From NCBI RefSeq assembly GCF_041821045.1, contig NZ_JBGUAW010000004.1, positions 1 to 64,000 on the forward strand: a stretch of 64,000 nucleotides of DNA. Direction: 5' to 3'. The notes under the pieces were generated by a model. It made no database searches. It was given only the letters and a program-made list of their open reading frames with translations, and had not been told where the DNA came from. Each line of letters begins with the position of its first letter. Position 1 is the first letter of the stretch. The translations under genes were made by a program, and so were the position numbers. Below are positions 9,672-18,367 of the stretch, one piece after another. This DNA comes from Thiohalorhabdus sp. Cl-TMA. GTDB taxonomy: Bacteria > Pseudomonadota > Gammaproteobacteria > Thiohalorhabdales > Thiohalorhabdaceae.

Positions 9672-10565
9672 ATGTGCGGAATCGTCGGCTTTCTGGCCAA
9701 GCGGCCGGAACTGCGCGACCAGCTCGGCGCCTATACGAGTCCCATGCTGGATGCCATGGCTACCCGTGGCCCGGACTCGGCGGGCTTCGCGGTGTTCGGC
9801 GAGGCGCAGGACGAGCTGTGGCGCATCAACCTGTTCGCCCTCACCCCCGACTACGACTGGCGCCCGCTTACGGACGCCCTAGCGCACGCCGAAGGACCCT
9901 CCGGAGAGGTCCGATCGCTCGGCCGCCACGGCATCCTGGTTACCCCGGACCCTCCGGCCCGGGCGCGGACCTGGCTGCACCACCACCATCCCGAGCTGGT
10001 AGAGCTGTCCACCGGCCGCGCCATGGACGTCTTCAAGGACGTGGGCCATCCCCGCGCCGTGGCGGAGCAGTACGGCCTGGAGGCCATGCAAGGCACCCAC
10101 GCGGTGGCCCACACCCGCATGGCCACCGAATCGGCCGTGACGCCGCTCCACGCCCACCCGTTCGTGGCGGGGGACGACTTCTGCCTGGTTCACAACGGCT
10201 CACTCTCCAATCCCAACAGCCTGCGGCGGAAGCTGGAGCGCAAGGGGGTCGGGTTCCTCACCGACAACGACACCGAGGCGGCTGCTCGCCTGATCCAGTG
10301 GCGGCTGTCGGAGGGCGATGACCTCCACGCGGCCCTCGAATACGGATTCGGCGAGATGGACGGCTTCTACACCCTGCTCATGGCCAATGACCACGAGCTG
10401 GCCTTGGTACGCGACTCCTTCGCCTGCAAGCCGGCCGTGGCTGCGGAGACCGACGACTACGTGGCCGTGGCCTCGGAATTCCACTCCCTGGCCCGGCTGC
10501 CGGGTATCGCCGACGCCGAGATCTTCGAGCCAGCCCCCGAGGAGATCTACGTATGGCAGGTATAA
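9672..10565 (+). CDS. glxB: Class II glutamine amidotransferase subunit (GlxB / MgsA-like)
   Basis: 297 residues starting MCGIVGFL, so C2 becomes the N-terminal nucleophile after Met removal. The Ntn-hydrolase signature continues with ATRGPDSAGFA, HTRMATESAVTPLHAHPF and VHNGSLSNPNSLRRKL, including the conserved HNGS. It corresponds to the glutaminase domain of glutamate synthase, releasing ammonia (or methylamine from gamma-glutamylmethylamide) for the FMN subunit two genes on. CAGGAG at 9659-9664 sets the start. It overlaps the next gene by 13 bases. Confidence 0.88.
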   Translation: MCGIVGFLAKRPELRDQLGAYTSPMLDAMATRGPDSAGFAVFGEAQDELWRINLFALTPDYDWRPLTDALAHAEGPSGEVRSLGRHGILVTPDPPARARTWLHHHHPELVELSTGRAMDVFKDVGHPRAVAEQYGLEAMQGTHAVAHTRMATESAVTPLHAHPFVAGDDFCLVHNGSLSNPNSLRRKLERKGVGFLTDNDTEAAARLIQWRLSEGDDLHAALEYGFGEMDGFYTLLMANDHELALVRDSFACKPAVAAETDDYVAVASEFHSLARLPGIADAEIFEPAPEEIYVWQV

Positions 10566-11278
10566 GCGAAGGCAAAGCCCCGGAATCGAACGGCGAGTCG
10601 GACCTCCGCTTCGATCTGCGCGAGCACTCCGTCCGCCATATCAATGGGCGCTTGCACGGGGACCTTTCCGGGATACGGCACGTGGCCATCGACCATCCCG
10701 ACGGCGCCCACAACCTGGCTGTGGGGGTGGACGCCCCGGTAAACATCGACATCCAAGGCCACGCCGGCTACTTCATCGGCGGCATGAACCAGCAGGCGGA
10801 GATCACGGTGCACGGCAACGTGGGCTGGAGCGTCGGCGAGAACATCATGTCCGGCACGGTCCGGGTGAAAGGCTTTGCCTCGGAGTGCGCCGCGGCCTCC
10901 GGCCACGGCGGCTTGGTGGTGATCGAGAAAGACGCCTCCTCGCGCTGCGGCATCTCCATGAAGGGGGTGGATATCGTAGTCGGGGGCAGTGTCGGCCACA
11001 TGTCGGGCTTCATGGCCCAGCTGGGCACCATGGTGATCTGCGGCGATGCCGGTCACGGCCTGGGGGATTCCTTGTACGAGGCGGTGATTTATATCCGCGG
11101 CAAGGACCACGGCCTGGGCGCGGATGCCCGCGAGGAGCCCATGGAGGAAACCGATCGCCGCAAGGTGGCCGGGCTCCTGGAGAAGGCGGGGTTGGACTAT
11201 GCCCCTAGCGAGTTCCGGCGCATCGCTTCCGGCCGGACCCTGTACCACTGGAATGCCGATGCCGAGCAGGAGTACTGA
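10553..11278 (+). CDS. glxC: GltB C-terminal beta-helix-like subunit (GlxC / MgsB-like)
   Basis: 241 residues with the glycine-rich right-handed beta-helix repeats of the glutamate synthase GXGXG domain (GHAGYFIGGMNQQAEITVHG, GSVGHMSGFMAQLGTMVICGDAGHGLGDSLYEA). In glutamate synthase this domain is structural and links amidotransferase and synthase sites; here it is a free-standing subunit. It overlaps glxB by 13 bases and directly abuts glxD, consistent with a fixed-ratio three-subunit complex. Confidence 0.87.
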   Translation: MAGISEGKAPESNGESDLRFDLREHSVRHINGRLHGDLSGIRHVAIDHPDGAHNLAVGVDAPVNIDIQGHAGYFIGGMNQQAEITVHGNVGWSVGENIMSGTVRVKGFASECAAASGHGGLVVIEKDASSRCGISMKGVDIVVGGSVGHMSGFMAQLGTMVICGDAGHGLGDSLYEAVIYIRGKDHGLGADAREEPMEETDRRKVAGLLEKAGLDYAPSEFRRIASGRTLYHWNADAEQEY

Positions 11279-12655
11279 ATGAGCCCCAGTGATCAAGACA
11301 TGGCTGATCGCCTGGAAGGGCTGGCCCTGGAGGAGAACGCCACCTACGACCAGGAGGCCCTCAACTACATCCAGCGGGCCGCCCGCTACGGCATGTACGA
11401 CATCCGGGGACTCGGCGCCAAGCGCAGCCTTCCCGGGTTCGAGGACCTGACGTTCCTGACCGGATCCATGTCCCGCTACCCCCTCGAAGGCTACCGTGAG
11501 AAGTGCGTCACCAGGACCGCCATCGGCACCCGCCACGCCGAGAACCCCATCGAGCTCGACATCCCCATCACCATCGCCGGGATGAGCTTCGGCGCCCTGT
11601 CGGCCACGGTGAAGGACGCCCTCGGCCATGCCGCCTCGGAGATGGGCACTTCCACCACCACCGGCGACGGCGGCATGACGCCGGAAGAACGGGCCTCCTC
11701 CGAGACCCTCGTGTACCAGTGCCTGCCGTCGCGCTACGGGTTCAACCCCGACGACGTGCGCAAGGCGGATGCCATCGAGGTGGTGGTTGGCCAGGGCGCC
11801 AAGCCCGGCGGTGGCGGCATGCTGCTGGGCCTGAAGATGGGCGAGCGGGTGGCCCGCATGCGGACCCTGCCGCCGGGGATCGACCAGCGCTCCGCCTGCC
11901 GCCACCCGGATTGGACCGGCCCGGACGACCTCACCATCAAGATCCGGGAGCTGCGCGAGATCACCGACTGGCGGGTGCCCATCTATATCAAGTTCGGTGC
12001 CACGCGGGTATTCAACGACGTCAAGCTGGCCGTGCATGCCGGTGCGGACGCCATTGTCGTCGACGGCATGCAGGGCGGCACCGCCGCCACCCAGCAGGTA
12101 TTCATCGAGGACACCGGCATCCCGACGCTGGCCGCCGTGCGCCAAGCCCGCGAGGCCCTGGAGGACCTCGACATGCGGGGCACGGTCCAGCTCATCGCTT
12201 CCGGGGGCATCCGCACCGGAGCCGATGTGGCCAAGGCCATCGCCCTGGGGGCCGACGCCGTCTCCATCGGCCAGGGGGTCATGATGGCGCTCGGCTGCAA
12301 CAGCCCCCACTACTGGCAGAACGGCGAGGCGGTCTCCGCCCTGGAGGACTACAAGGCCCTGGGCACCAAACCCGGCTACTGCCACCACTGCCAGTCCGGC
12401 AAATGCCCGGTGGGCATCACCACCCAGGATCCCGAGCTGGAGCAGCGGGTGGACCTCGAGGAGGGCGCCAAGCGGGTCCGCCGCTACCTGCAGACGCTGA
12501 ACATGGAGCTCACCACCCTGGCCCGGGCCTGCGGCAAGTCCGATGTCCACCACCTGGAGCCCGAGGACCTCGTCGCCCTGACCGTGGAAGCCGCGGCCAT
12601 GGCCAAGGTCCCACTGGCGGGCACCGACTGGATCCCTGGAGGAGCCGGGCAATGA
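11279..12655 (+). CDS. glxD: FMN/Fe-S glutamate synthase-like subunit (GlxD / MgsC-like)
   Basis: 458 residues of TIM-barrel glutamate-synthase domain. FMN-barrel motifs are visible (ITIAGMSFGALS, GQGAKPGGGGMLLG, FGATRVFNDVKLAVHAGADAIVVDGMQGGTAA, IASGGIRTGADVAKAIALGADAVSIG) and a cysteine cluster CHHCQSGKCPVGITTQDP for an iron-sulfur centre. It would transfer the amino or methylamino group onto 2-oxoglutarate, giving glutamate or N-methylglutamate. The start codon follows the glxC stop with no gap. No methylglutamate dehydrogenase (mgdABCD) genes follow, which weakens a full methylamine-oxidation role. Confidence 0.88.
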   Translation: MSPSDQDMADRLEGLALEENATYDQEALNYIQRAARYGMYDIRGLGAKRSLPGFEDLTFLTGSMSRYPLEGYREKCVTRTAIGTRHAENPIELDIPITIAGMSFGALSATVKDALGHAASEMGTSTTTGDGGMTPEERASSETLVYQCLPSRYGFNPDDVRKADAIEVVVGQGAKPGGGGMLLGLKMGERVARMRTLPPGIDQRSACRHPDWTGPDDLTIKIRELREITDWRVPIYIKFGATRVFNDVKLAVHAGADAIVVDGMQGGTAATQQVFIEDTGIPTLAAVRQAREALEDLDMRGTVQLIASGGIRTGADVAKAIALGADAVSIGQGVMMALGCNSPHYWQNGEAVSALEDYKALGTKPGYCHHCQSGKCPVGITTQDPELEQRVDLEEGAKRVRRYLQTLNMELTTLARACGKSDVHHLEPEDLVALTVEAAAMAKVPLAGTDWIPGGAGQ

Positions 12656-12901
12656 CCATTCACCCGGCGCCAAGTCCCGTGGCGTCCGGCGCGTGCCGGG
12701 CAGCCCGCAATGCTTCCAGAGGAGGAGCCCTGTACGGAACAGAACGAAGGAGTCCAGCGCATCGTTTATCGGACCTACGCCACGATCCCTACGCCCCGGA
12801 ACCTTGATACCGCTCATGGAGGACGCAACCAAACGAGATCGCGCAAAGCCCCGTAAACCCGAGTAACCAAACAACCATTTCCCGAACAAGGTGAAGGAAT
12901 T

Positions 12902-14335
12902 ATGGAAGATAAGCTCGGTGCTTTAACGGTAGTTTTCACGGAGTTCTACTACTGGGCCACCGTCCCCCTGATGTTTCTGATCCACGTAGGGTTCTGTGTC
13001 TACGAGGTGGGTGCATCCCGGGAAAAGAACATGATGCACACCCTCATGAAGAACACCATGGCCATCCCCCTCATTACCGTCGGATTCTTCCTGTTCGGCT
13101 GGTGGATCTATTTCGCCTTCCCCAACGGTCCCTTCATCTACGAGGGGAAAGGCCTCATCGATGCGCCCTGGGCGGTTCCCTGGAGCGAGATGATGGGCAC
13201 CCACCTGGGCGGCTCCGCCTCCACGCAGGCCATGGAGGACTCCAGCCTCGGCGTGGGCTACTGGGCGCGGCTGAATGGCGTCTTCTGGGCGGCCTTCCTG
13301 CTGTTCTCCTGGACCACGGCCTCCATCATCTCCGGCGCGGTCATCGAGCGCATCCGGAACTTCGCCTTCTGGGTGATCGCCACCATGGTGGGAACCGTGA
13401 CCTGGATCACCGACGCCGCCTGGGGCTGGCACTATGACGGCTGGATGGTGAAGCTGCTCGGCTACCATGACGCCTACGCCTCGGGCGTGGTGCACGCCAT
13501 CGCCGGCGGTGCCGCCCTGGCCGTGCTGCTCAAACTGGGCCCGCGCATCGGTAAGTTCCGCGAGGACGGCACCCCCCGCGACATCGTCCCCCACAACCCG
13601 TGGATGGTGACCGTGGGGCTATTCCTCATCTACACGGGCTTCTGGGGCTTCTACGTCGCCTGCAACGTGCCGATCATCAATGCCAGCGGCATCGGCATGG
13701 AGGGCGACTCCTTCACCGCCACCAACATCTATCTGACGCCGACCACCCTGTCCGCCATCGTATTCAACTTCCTCATGTCCCTGTCCGGGGGCCTGCTGGC
13801 GGGCTACGCGGTCTCCAAGGGCGACGCCTTCTGGACCTACTCCGGCGGCCTTGCCGGGGTCATCGCGGCCTCCGCGGGCAACGACCTCTACAACCCGCTG
13901 CAGGCCTGCCTGCTGGGCGCCCTGGGCACGGTGGTGGCCTACAAGCTGCATTTCTGGGTGGAGCGCAAGTTCAAGGTGGACGACGCCGTGGGCGCCGTAG
14001 CGGTGCACGGCTACGCGGGCGTATTCGGGCTGATCGCCTGCGGCTTCATGCTGTGGGGGCACCCCGCCTCCGCCTTCGAGGGCTACGCCAACATCACGCC
14101 CTGGGGCCAATTCCTGGGTGCGGTGATCATGTTCGGCGTTCTCGGCTTCCTGCCCGCCTACATCGTGGCCTCCATCATGCAGGCCTTCGGGGTGCTTCGT
14201 ATCCCGCGGTCCGTGGAGCTGGTGGGTCTGGATCTGGAGGAATACGACTACCGGTACCAGACCGACTCCGAGGTGGCCCTGGCCGAGGTGGAGCAGGCAC
14301 GCCGGGAAGGCTACCTCCCCCGATCCACCCCGTAA
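12902..14335 (+). CDS. amt: Ammonium/methylammonium transporter (Amt family)
   Basis: 477 residues with about 11 transmembrane helices. The pore-lining histidines are recognisable in ASGVVHAIAGGAA and in DDAVGAVAVHGYAGVFG, and gate aromatics are frequent. The protein imports NH4+ (and CH3NH3+) across the inner membrane. It has a 45-residue soluble acidic tail (LDLEEYDYRYQTDSEVALAEVEQA). It lies 246 bp after glxD on the same strand; no GlnK gene is adjacent. An AAGGTGAAGG ribosome site precedes the ATG. Confidence 0.93.
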   Translation: MEDKLGALTVVFTEFYYWATVPLMFLIHVGFCVYEVGASREKNMMHTLMKNTMAIPLITVGFFLFGWWIYFAFPNGPFIYEGKGLIDAPWAVPWSEMMGTHLGGSASTQAMEDSSLGVGYWARLNGVFWAAFLLFSWTTASIISGAVIERIRNFAFWVIATMVGTVTWITDAAWGWHYDGWMVKLLGYHDAYASGVVHAIAGGAALAVLLKLGPRIGKFREDGTPRDIVPHNPWMVTVGLFLIYTGFWGFYVACNVPIINASGIGMEGDSFTATNIYLTPTTLSAIVFNFLMSLSGGLLAGYAVSKGDAFWTYSGGLAGVIAASAGNDLYNPLQACLLGALGTVVAYKLHFWVERKFKVDDAVGAVAVHGYAGVFGLIACGFMLWGHPASAFEGYANITPWGQFLGAVIMFGVLGFLPAYIVASIMQAFGVLRIPRSVELVGLDLEEYDYRYQTDSEVALAEVEQARREGYLPRSTP

Positions 14336-14359
14336 CCACTTGAACGCGAGGAAGAAGCA

Positions 14360-14680
14360 ATGAGCACGACATCCGTTGAACAATGGGGCAACCTGGACAA
14401 CCTCGGACCCATCTACCCCTTCGTCGGTACCGAGATGTTCTGGACGATCCTGGTCTTTGCCGGCTTCATCCTGTGGTTCGTCTGGCAGGCCCGGTTCGAG
14501 GCAAGGACCCACCGGAATGGCACAAAGCGCCTCTCCGATCCCAAGGTCCTGGAAAAGGTGCTTAGCGAGAACATCACTCCCCTGGGCCATCCGGCGACTT
14601 CCCTGAACCAGGTCCAGAACAACAACCACGAAGCCCCGGCGAAGGAAAAGGAAAAACCGGAAGAAACCTCCTCGCAGTAG
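14360..14680 (+). CDS. Small single-pass membrane protein downstream of amt
   Basis: 106 residues. One transmembrane helix (about 27-45; FWTILVFAGFILWFVWQA) is followed by a basic, then Glu/Lys/Pro-rich tail (HEAPAKEKEKPEETSS). It starts 24 bp after the amt stop and ends just before a strong terminator, so it is part of the ammonium-transport transcript. No family is recognised; an accessory subunit of the transporter is possible but speculative. Confidence 0.72.
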   Translation: MSTTSVEQWGNLDNLGPIYPFVGTEMFWTILVFAGFILWFVWQARFEARTHRNGTKRLSDPKVLEKVLSENITPLGHPATSLNQVQNNNHEAPAKEKEKPEETSSQ

Positions 14681-14693
14681 CCGGGAAAAGGAA

Positions 14694-14718
14694 GGGGGCA
14701 CGCCCTGTGCCCCCTTTT
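14694..14718 (+). terminator. Intrinsic terminator of the amt operon
   Basis: GGGGGCAC (14694-14701), a 5-base loop and GTGCCCCC (14707-14714) form a perfect 8-bp GC stem followed by TTTTATTTGTT. Confidence 0.88.
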
Positions 14719-14819
14719 ATTTGTTCCCGCCCAGGAAGGCCATTACCCTGCCCGCGACGCACACCCCATAGTCAACGAACCGGGCATTCCCCGCTCACAG
14801 CGCTCGAAGAGGGCGGTTC

Positions 14820-15245
14820 ATGAACTGGATCTTCCTGGCCGTGCTGACGGCCTTTTTTTATGGCGCCTACAACGTCTTCATCAAGGTGGCCTCCGGCCAC
14901 ATCAACCAGATCGTCGGCGCGCTGGTCCTCCAGATAGTCGCGGCCCTGGTGGGCGGCGTCATACTGGGCTACCTGCGCTTTACCCACGCCTCCCTGGAGG
15001 TTTCCTCGAAGGGCTTTCTGTTCGCCGTGCTGGCCGGCCTGTTCGTGGGCCTCGCGGAGATCACCTCCTTTTTCGTCTTCTCCCGGGGCGTCCCCGCCGC
15101 CATCGGCATCCCCATTATCATCGGCGGCTCCGTGGCCTTCGGCGCCCTAATGGGGGTCTTCTTCCTGAAAGAGCACTTCCAGTGGGTCCACGTGCTGGGA
15201 CTGCTGATGGTCACCGGCGGCGTGGTGCTGCTGACCAGCCAGTAG
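14820..15245 (+). CDS. Half-size EamA/DMT-family membrane protein, copy A
   Basis: 141 residues, four or five transmembrane helices, one EamA domain (MNWIFLAVLTAFFYGAYNVF... VLGLLMVTGGVVLLTSQ). Full-length EamA carriers have two such domains; single-domain proteins work as dimers. The substrate is unknown. Copy B at 18988-19413 is 96% identical at DNA level (17 of 426 bases differ by hand count) with one amino-acid change (F5 here, L5 there). The gene directly follows the amt terminator and faces the small membrane gene at 15326. Confidence 0.87.
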   Translation: MNWIFLAVLTAFFYGAYNVFIKVASGHINQIVGALVLQIVAALVGGVILGYLRFTHASLEVSSKGFLFAVLAGLFVGLAEITSFFVFSRGVPAAIGIPIIIGGSVAFGALMGVFFLKEHFQWVHVLGLLMVTGGVVLLTSQ

Positions 15246-15249
15246 AGGA

Positions 15250-15271
15250 GACACGGCGGAAGGGCCGTGTC
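15250..15271. terminator. Hairpin between convergent genes
   Basis: GACACGGC (15250-15257), a 6-base loop and GCCGTGTC (15264-15271) form a perfect 8-bp stem just after EamA copy A and before the end of the convergent membrane gene. No T-run flanks it on either side, so termination strength is uncertain. Confidence 0.45.
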
Positions 15272-15325
15272 AGCGAAAAGTCCGCCGACACGTTCGTATG
15301 CCTACCGCTGGGAAGCCTGGCCCGC

Positions 15326-15664
15326 CTAGGCCGAGGCGGCGGTGGCCGCGTAGCCGATGGCGAGGGTCCGGAGCAACCACAGGACCAGCCCAATGGCCAG
15401 GGATACGTCCGCGAGCCGCAGCAACGGAGTCCCCCGCCAAGCGGAGAACAGCTTGCTCCCGCCCCAGATAGCCAGGAACACGGCCGCCAGCGGCACGAGG
15501 AGGACCACTTCGTGGACGAGGAAATCGGCGGCCACCGCCTTGTACGGATTGTCGTAGAAGCGGTGCGGGGGAAGGAGGTAATGATTGGCCGTGGCGAAGA
15601 CGCCCGAGGCGATGATGAGCCGGGCGAGCAGCTCCCGCCAGGAAGACGACCATAGCCTGGACAA
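15326..15664 (-). CDS. Small integral membrane protein of unknown function
   Basis: About 112 residues from a TTG at 15664 preceded by AAGGAG; an ATG at 15802 is also open but adds a segment with no coding character. Three hydrophobic segments are visible (ARLIIASGVFATANHYL, FLVHEVVLLVPLAAVFLAIW, VSLAIGLVLWLLRTLAIGYA). It lies 187 bp downstream of the histidine kinase on the same strand and could be the last gene of that operon. Two other open frames overlap on this strand, but only this one gives membrane-protein-like sequence. Confidence 0.55.
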   Translation of the reverse strand: MSRLWSSSWRELLARLIIASGVFATANHYLLPPHRFYDNPYKAVAADFLVHEVVLLVPLAAVFLAIWGGSKLFSAWRGTPLLRLADVSLAIGLVLWLLRTLAIGYAATAASA

Positions 15665-15851
15665 TGGAACACACTCCTTGAAGGAAACTGCGACAATCCT
15701 CGCCAAGATTCGCCGGTCCGTAAACCCTGCCTCCCCCTGGACCGACCGGCACCGACCCGTCGCTGTCCAGTCGACCGCTGAGTTGCAGCACGAGGCCAGC
15801 AACTGGAGGGAAATGGCTCCTGTGCCCAGTCCAGCAATTGACGGCCATTCT

Positions 15852-17189
15852 TCATCCGGCGGGTAACGCGACTTCAGCCGCGAGCCCTCCCAATCCGCTC
15901 CGCGTAAGGGTCAACTGACCGCTGTAGAGCTCGACCAGCTCTTGCACGATCCCCAGACCGAAGCCGGAACCGGGGCTGGTCTCATCCAGCTTCACCCCGC
16001 GCCCCATGGCGGTTCGGGCTTCTTGATCGGTCATACTCGGCCCGTCGTCAAGCACCCGGATAAGAACGTTCCCCGCCTCCTGGGAAGCGGTCAGCTCGAA
16101 GCGGCGCTCCGCCCATTTCGTGGCGTTGTCCAACAGATTGCCCACTATCTCTTCCAGGTCCTGCGGGTCGGCACGGACGGCGAGATCCCCGGGAATGTCA
16201 TGCCGGAATTCCAAACCACGACGCCGGGCGAGCTGGCCGAACCCCTCCACCAGAGGACCCAGGGCCGCGTGCAGGGACGTGGAAGCCCCCATGGGTGCCG
16301 GGCCGGCCGCGGACGCCCGGGCGAGGTGATTCCTTATGGCGCCATCCATCCGCTGCACCTGTTGAACGAGGGTATCGCGGTGCGCTTCGGGCAACCGATC
16401 CGCTAGGGTCCGAAGTACGGCCATGGGGGTCTTCAGCGCATGGGCGAGGTTACCGGCGGCCTGGCGTCCCCGCTCGATCAGGGCTCGATCGCGGCGCAGC
16501 ACCGCATTCATGGCCTCGGCGAGCTGCGCCAGCTCGGCGGGGAGATCGGTATCCAGTTCCTCCTTGCGGCCGCTTTCGACGGCGTTCAGTTCGGCCCGCA
16601 CCCGTCGCAGCGGGGCCAGGCCCCAGCGCACCTGAAGGGTGATTCCGGCGAGCAGGATCAGGGCCAGGATGCCCAGGGAGAGCCAGAGCAGCCGGTTAAA
16701 GCGCCGGATCTCGGCTTGGATGGGCTGATAGGTGGCGGCCACCATGACGGTGGTGGGGCCGTTCATCTTCGGGAGCTGAACCCGCCGTTGGACCAGACGC
16801 AGCGGCGCTCCGGAAGGGCCGGTTATATCGCGTTTAACCAGGCCCCCGGAGGCGGTTTCCGGGAGCCGTTCGTCCCAGAGCGACCGGGAGGAAAGCACCG
16901 CTTTGGGCCCGCTAACCTGCCAGTACCAGCCCGAGAACACCCGCGTGAACCGGGGCTCCCCCAGGTTGCCGGTCACGGTGACCCGGTCCCGGCGGGGATC
17001 GTACTCGATGTTGGCGAGGACGACGCTCAACAAGGATTCGAGGCGCTGATCCAGGGCGGACTGGACGGACTGCCGGAAATTGTAGGAAAGGAGCGCGCCC
17101 GCAGCCGGGAGCACCAGGACGATCACCGCCACCGAGGCGACAAGCATCCGGGCGTGAATGGAGCGGGGCATGCGCGGAAGTCGGCTCAA
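15852..17189 (-). CDS. Sensor histidine kinase (PhoQ-like)
   Basis: 445 residues. Transmembrane helices at about 15-37 and 167-187 bracket a periplasmic sensor of roughly 130 residues; a HAMP-like linker leads to the phosphoacceptor H250 in AGNLAHALKTPMAVL. The ATP-binding N-box (LLDNATKWAERRF), G1 (VLDDGPSM) and G2 (SGFGLGIVQEL) follow. The TTG start at 17189 overlaps the response-regulator stop (TTGA); an ATG at 17171 is the alternative. With the regulator and the PepSY gene it forms a three-gene operon. The ALKTP signature is shared with PhoQ and related PepSY-associated kinases; the signal is not known. Confidence 0.9.
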   Translation of the reverse strand: MSRLPRMPRSIHARMLVASVAVIVLVLPAAGALLSYNFRQSVQSALDQRLESLLSVVLANIEYDPRRDRVTVTGNLGEPRFTRVFSGWYWQVSGPKAVLSSRSLWDERLPETASGGLVKRDITGPSGAPLRLVQRRVQLPKMNGPTTVMVAATYQPIQAEIRRFNRLLWLSLGILALILLAGITLQVRWGLAPLRRVRAELNAVESGRKEELDTDLPAELAQLAEAMNAVLRRDRALIERGRQAAGNLAHALKTPMAVLRTLADRLPEAHRDTLVQQVQRMDGAIRNHLARASAAGPAPMGASTSLHAALGPLVEGFGQLARRRGLEFRHDIPGDLAVRADPQDLEEIVGNLLDNATKWAERRFELTASQEAGNVLIRVLDDGPSMTDQEARTAMGRGVKLDETSPGSGFGLGIVQELVELYSGQLTLTRSGLGGLAAEVALPAG

Positions 17190-17857
17190 GCTTCCGCATC
17201 CGCATCGATCATCCGATAGCCGCGCCCCCGGACCGTTTCGATGGCCTCCGACCCCAGCTTGCGCCGCAACCGGCTGATCTGGACATCGATGACGTTGGAA
17301 TCCGGCTCCCCGTCGCTCTCGTAGGTATATTCGGCGAGCTCCTGGCGCGTGACGATGCGCGGCGCGGCGTGCATCAGACGCGATACCAGCCGGAATTCCT
17401 GCGCCGTCAGGGCGACGGGCAATCCGGCCTGGCTGAGCTGGCCGCTGTGTGTGTCCAGAACCAGCCGGCCCACCTGGATCTGGGGATGGGAATGCTGATG
17501 GCTCCGCCGGACCAGGGCCCGCAGCCGGAACAGGATTTCCGCGGTTTCGAAGGGTTTGGTGACGTAATCGTCCGCGCCGGCGGAGAATCCGGCGGCCTTG
17601 TCCGACCAGCGCTCGCGGGCCGTCAGGATCAGGACGGGAAGGGCCAGGCCCTGTTCGCGCCAGGATTCGAGCCAGCCCACCGCATTCCCATCCGGCAGTC
17701 CTAGATCGAGGATCACCGCGTCATAGCATTGGGTCATGACCTGGAAATCCGCCTCGCCCCCGGTTGCCACCCGTTCGACGATGAGGCCCGCCTGCTGCAG
17801 GTCCTCCCCGAGGACCCGCGCCAGCGCGTCATCATCCTCGACCAAGAGAACCTTCAT
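17186..17857 (-). CDS. OmpR/PhoP-family response regulator
   Basis: 223 residues. The receiver domain carries the acidic pocket (VEDDD), phosphoacceptor D51 (ILDLGLPDGN), T79 and K101 (VTKPFE). The C-terminal winged helix (LTAQEFRLVSRLM...EYTYESDGEPDSNVIDVQISRLRRKLG...IETVRGRGYRM) binds direct-repeat DNA. A GATGAA-N5-GATGAA repeat at 18242-18258, upstream of the operon, is a likely target. ATGA overlaps join it to the PepSY gene before it, and a TTGA overlap joins it to the kinase after it. Confidence 0.92.
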   Translation of the reverse strand: MKVLLVEDDDALARVLGEDLQQAGLIVERVATGGEADFQVMTQCYDAVILDLGLPDGNAVGWLESWREQGLALPVLILTARERWSDKAAGFSAGADDYVTKPFETAEILFRLRALVRRSHQHSHPQIQVGRLVLDTHSGQLSQAGLPVALTAQEFRLVSRLMHAAPRIVTRQELAEYTYESDGEPDSNVIDVQISRLRRKLGSEAIETVRGRGYRMIDADAEA

Positions 17858-18216
17858 TCCTCGATCCGCATATCATCGATGTCGGTACCCTCGATGCCGA
17901 GGATCTCACCGTTTCGTCCATCCACCTCGAATTCGACCACCTGGCCGTCGGCGCCCAGCAGCTCGATCTCATAGACGCGGTCCCCTTCGCCGCCCTCCAG
18001 CTCCACATCGATAACCTGGCCGCGGTAACGCTTCTTCAGTTCGCCGATGATGTCGCTCAGGGGACGGAGCTCTCCGGATTCCACCTGCTCGTGCAGCTCG
18101 CGCCATTCCGTTTCGTCGGCAAGCAGCGGGAGGCTCACAAGCAGCAGGCATACCAGGCCGGCCAGCCCGAGGAGTGCAAAACCGCGAATAGATGGAGGGA
18201 ATCGTGTCTTCATCAT
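17854..18216 (-). CDS. Secreted PepSY-domain protein, first gene of the two-component operon
   Basis: 120 residues with an N-terminal signal or anchor (about 12-32; FALLGLAGLVCLLLVSLPLLA) and one PepSY domain (LSDIIGELKKRYRGQVIDVELEGGEGDRVYEIELLG..G). PepSY proteins in such operons are periplasmic and are thought to modulate the partner kinase. Stop and next start overlap as ATGA. A TATATT -10 candidate lies only 9 bp before the start codon, so the transcript may be nearly leaderless. Confidence 0.85.
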   Translation of the reverse strand: MMKTRFPPSIRGFALLGLAGLVCLLLVSLPLLADETEWRELHEQVESGELRPLSDIIGELKKRYRGQVIDVELEGGEGDRVYEIELLGADGQVVEFEVDGRNGEILGIEGTDIDDMRIEE

Positions 18217-18224
18217 GGGCCTTC

Positions 18225-18258
18225 AATATAGCCCGGCTGCAGATGAACAAAGGATGAA
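18225..18258 (-). promoter_or_regulatory. Promoter with direct-repeat response-regulator box
   Basis: On the minus strand, TTCATC-N5-TTCATC (18253-18258 and 18242-18247, period 11 bp) lies 11 bp upstream of the -10-like TATATT (18225-18230). This is the spacing used by PhoP/PmrA-type activators that replace the -35 contact. The operon-encoded OmpR-family regulator is the natural candidate (autoregulation). Confidence 0.55.
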
Positions 18259-18367
18259 TGGCGGCTTAATCCCGTCGTCAGTCGCTTCCCGCTAGGCTGC
18301 GGAAACCGTCGGGCACACATTCCGATTCGACGGCCCATAACCAGAATCGATCATAAAGGAGGCGATC

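Noticed and set aside
10547-12889. 780-residue minus-strand open frame opposite the glx genes, and similar long frames such as 2276-3745 (+), 2076-3455 (-) and 51138-53114 (+)
   Set aside because: They are antisense or out-of-frame shadows of strongly recognised genes, caused by high GC at third codon positions; their residue composition (Arg, Gly, Pro, His runs) is not protein-like.
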